From: an uncultured Lachnospiraceae bacterium
GTDB lineage: Bacteria; Bacillota; Clostridia; Lachnospirales; Lachnospiraceae
NCBI GenBank assembly: GCA_946544235.1
Contig: CAMNMC010000104.1
Location: 1 to 64,000 of the forward strand
Reading direction: 5' to 3'
Length of the DNA stretch: 64,000 bases
Positions 63,630 to 64,000 of the stretch are shown one piece after another (the first letter of the stretch is position 1; every line of letters starts with the position of its first letter). Under the pieces are notes generated by a model that did no database searches, had not been told where the DNA came from, and saw only the letters and a program-made list of their open reading frames with translations. The position numbers were made by a program, and so were the translations under genes.

Positions 63630-64000
63630 TTATTTGAAAATATATCTGATACCTATCTCATTATCTCCCAGTTTTACCTCAGCCACAGCACCACTGATAA
63701 CAGGCATCTGTGGTGGCAGATGACCGATATCAGTATCCATCACTATCGGAACCCCAAACTCACCGATTATGTCTGTAACCGCATTATACTGATCAACTCC
63801 GAACATCTCCTCACCAAAGTGAAGAGGTCTGCCGATAAGGAAGCCCTTCGCATACTTAAACCAGCCTGCTTCTCTCATGTGGAAGAAGGCTCTTCGCATA
63901 TCCATAGGATTAAGGTCACAACATTCAAGGAACCAGATAAATCCATCATTCTTATACTTCTCAAGAAAATCCGTCGTTTTATCAAAACGTGTGCCCAAAA
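63630..64000 (-). CDS. LD-carboxypeptidase (peptidase family S66), C-terminal part
   Basis: Only the last 123 codons lie in the window; the gene continues past 64000. The visible part has the catalytic Glu region WFLECCDL and the catalytic His in TDIGHLPPQMP, as in LdcA/MccF proteins. These serine peptidases trim the terminal D-Ala of muropeptides or inactivate peptide antibiotics such as microcin C. It ends 37 bases before the EAL gene and is probably cotranscribed with it. The Ser nucleophile is outside the window. Confidence 0.88.
   Translation of the reverse strand, partial: LGTRFDKTTDFLEKYKNDGFIWFLECCDLNPMDMRRAFFHMREAGWFKYAKGFLIGRPLHFGEEMFGVDQYNAVTDIIGEFGVPIVMDTDIGHLPPQMPVISGAVAEVKLGDNEIGIRYIFK

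Noticed and set aside
1..64000. CRISPR arrays
   Set aside because: No set of regularly spaced identical repeats of 23-40 bases with unique spacers was found; the repeats seen are in-gene or simple hairpins.

Overview
The window looks like a chromosomal segment of a Gram-positive anaerobe of the Lachnospiraceae (Bacillota, Clostridia); I cannot resolve the genus. Supporting signs are strong AGGAGG-type ribosome binding sites, a DnaD-like/DnaC-like helicase-loading pair, a long-form PRPP synthetase, YesM/YesN/YesL/LplABC-style sugar uptake genes, LPxTG-free tail-anchored surface proteins and GWW-repeat surface proteins. Nearly all genes lie on the minus strand. The plus strand carries only an esterase, a YesN-type response regulator, a LysR regulator and one tRNA-Thr(CGT).

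Layout. 1-2434: secreted GH53 endo-galactanase with a CBM13 tail, preceded by five TTGCGCAA-type palindromes. 2435-10118: housekeeping genes (ilvE; the dnaD-like/dnaC-like/prs operon with DnaA-box-like sites upstream; murC; a malate/lactate dehydrogenase). 10284-25264: a galactoside-utilisation locus with esterase, response regulator, YesL, lipoprotein binding protein, two permeases, a triple-repeat surface protein, a YesM-type kinase and a cytoplasmic GH42 beta-galactosidase. 25432-27849: an AT-rich two-gene island encoding an AAA ATPase and a PD-(D/E)XK nuclease-like protein. It has phased upstream repeats and is flanked by nearly identical hairpins; I consider it the best candidate for an undescribed system. 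27964-43345: P1 peptidase, pckA, several small or secreted proteins of unknown function, lemA/DUF3137, SpoU methylase, dnaE, a protein with a Cys-rich tail, and a GWW-repeat/solute-binding fusion. 43537-51077: tRNA-Thr, purA with a divergent LysR, XRE, an EAL protein, a methyltransferase and purB. 51324-52197: a type IV pilin-like gene under a cyclic-di-GMP-I (GEMM) riboswitch. 52262-55828: lipid kinase and the preQ0 genes queD-queE-folE-queC. 56040-64000: thrC, Na/Pi cotransporter with a long Lys/Asp tail, a large three-way-junction intergenic element, a 3D-domain wall protein, a membrane EAL protein and the C-terminus of an LD-carboxypeptidase.

How the genes fit together. The GH53 enzyme would cut beta-1,4-galactan outside the cell. 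The lipoprotein and two permeases import the oligosaccharides (the ATPase must be encoded elsewhere), GH42 removes galactose inside, and the kinase/regulator pair at the two ends of the locus probably senses the sugar. Two EAL proteins with degenerate GGDEF motifs would lower cyclic-di-GMP, and the riboswitch before the pilin gene is an effector of the same signal within the window.
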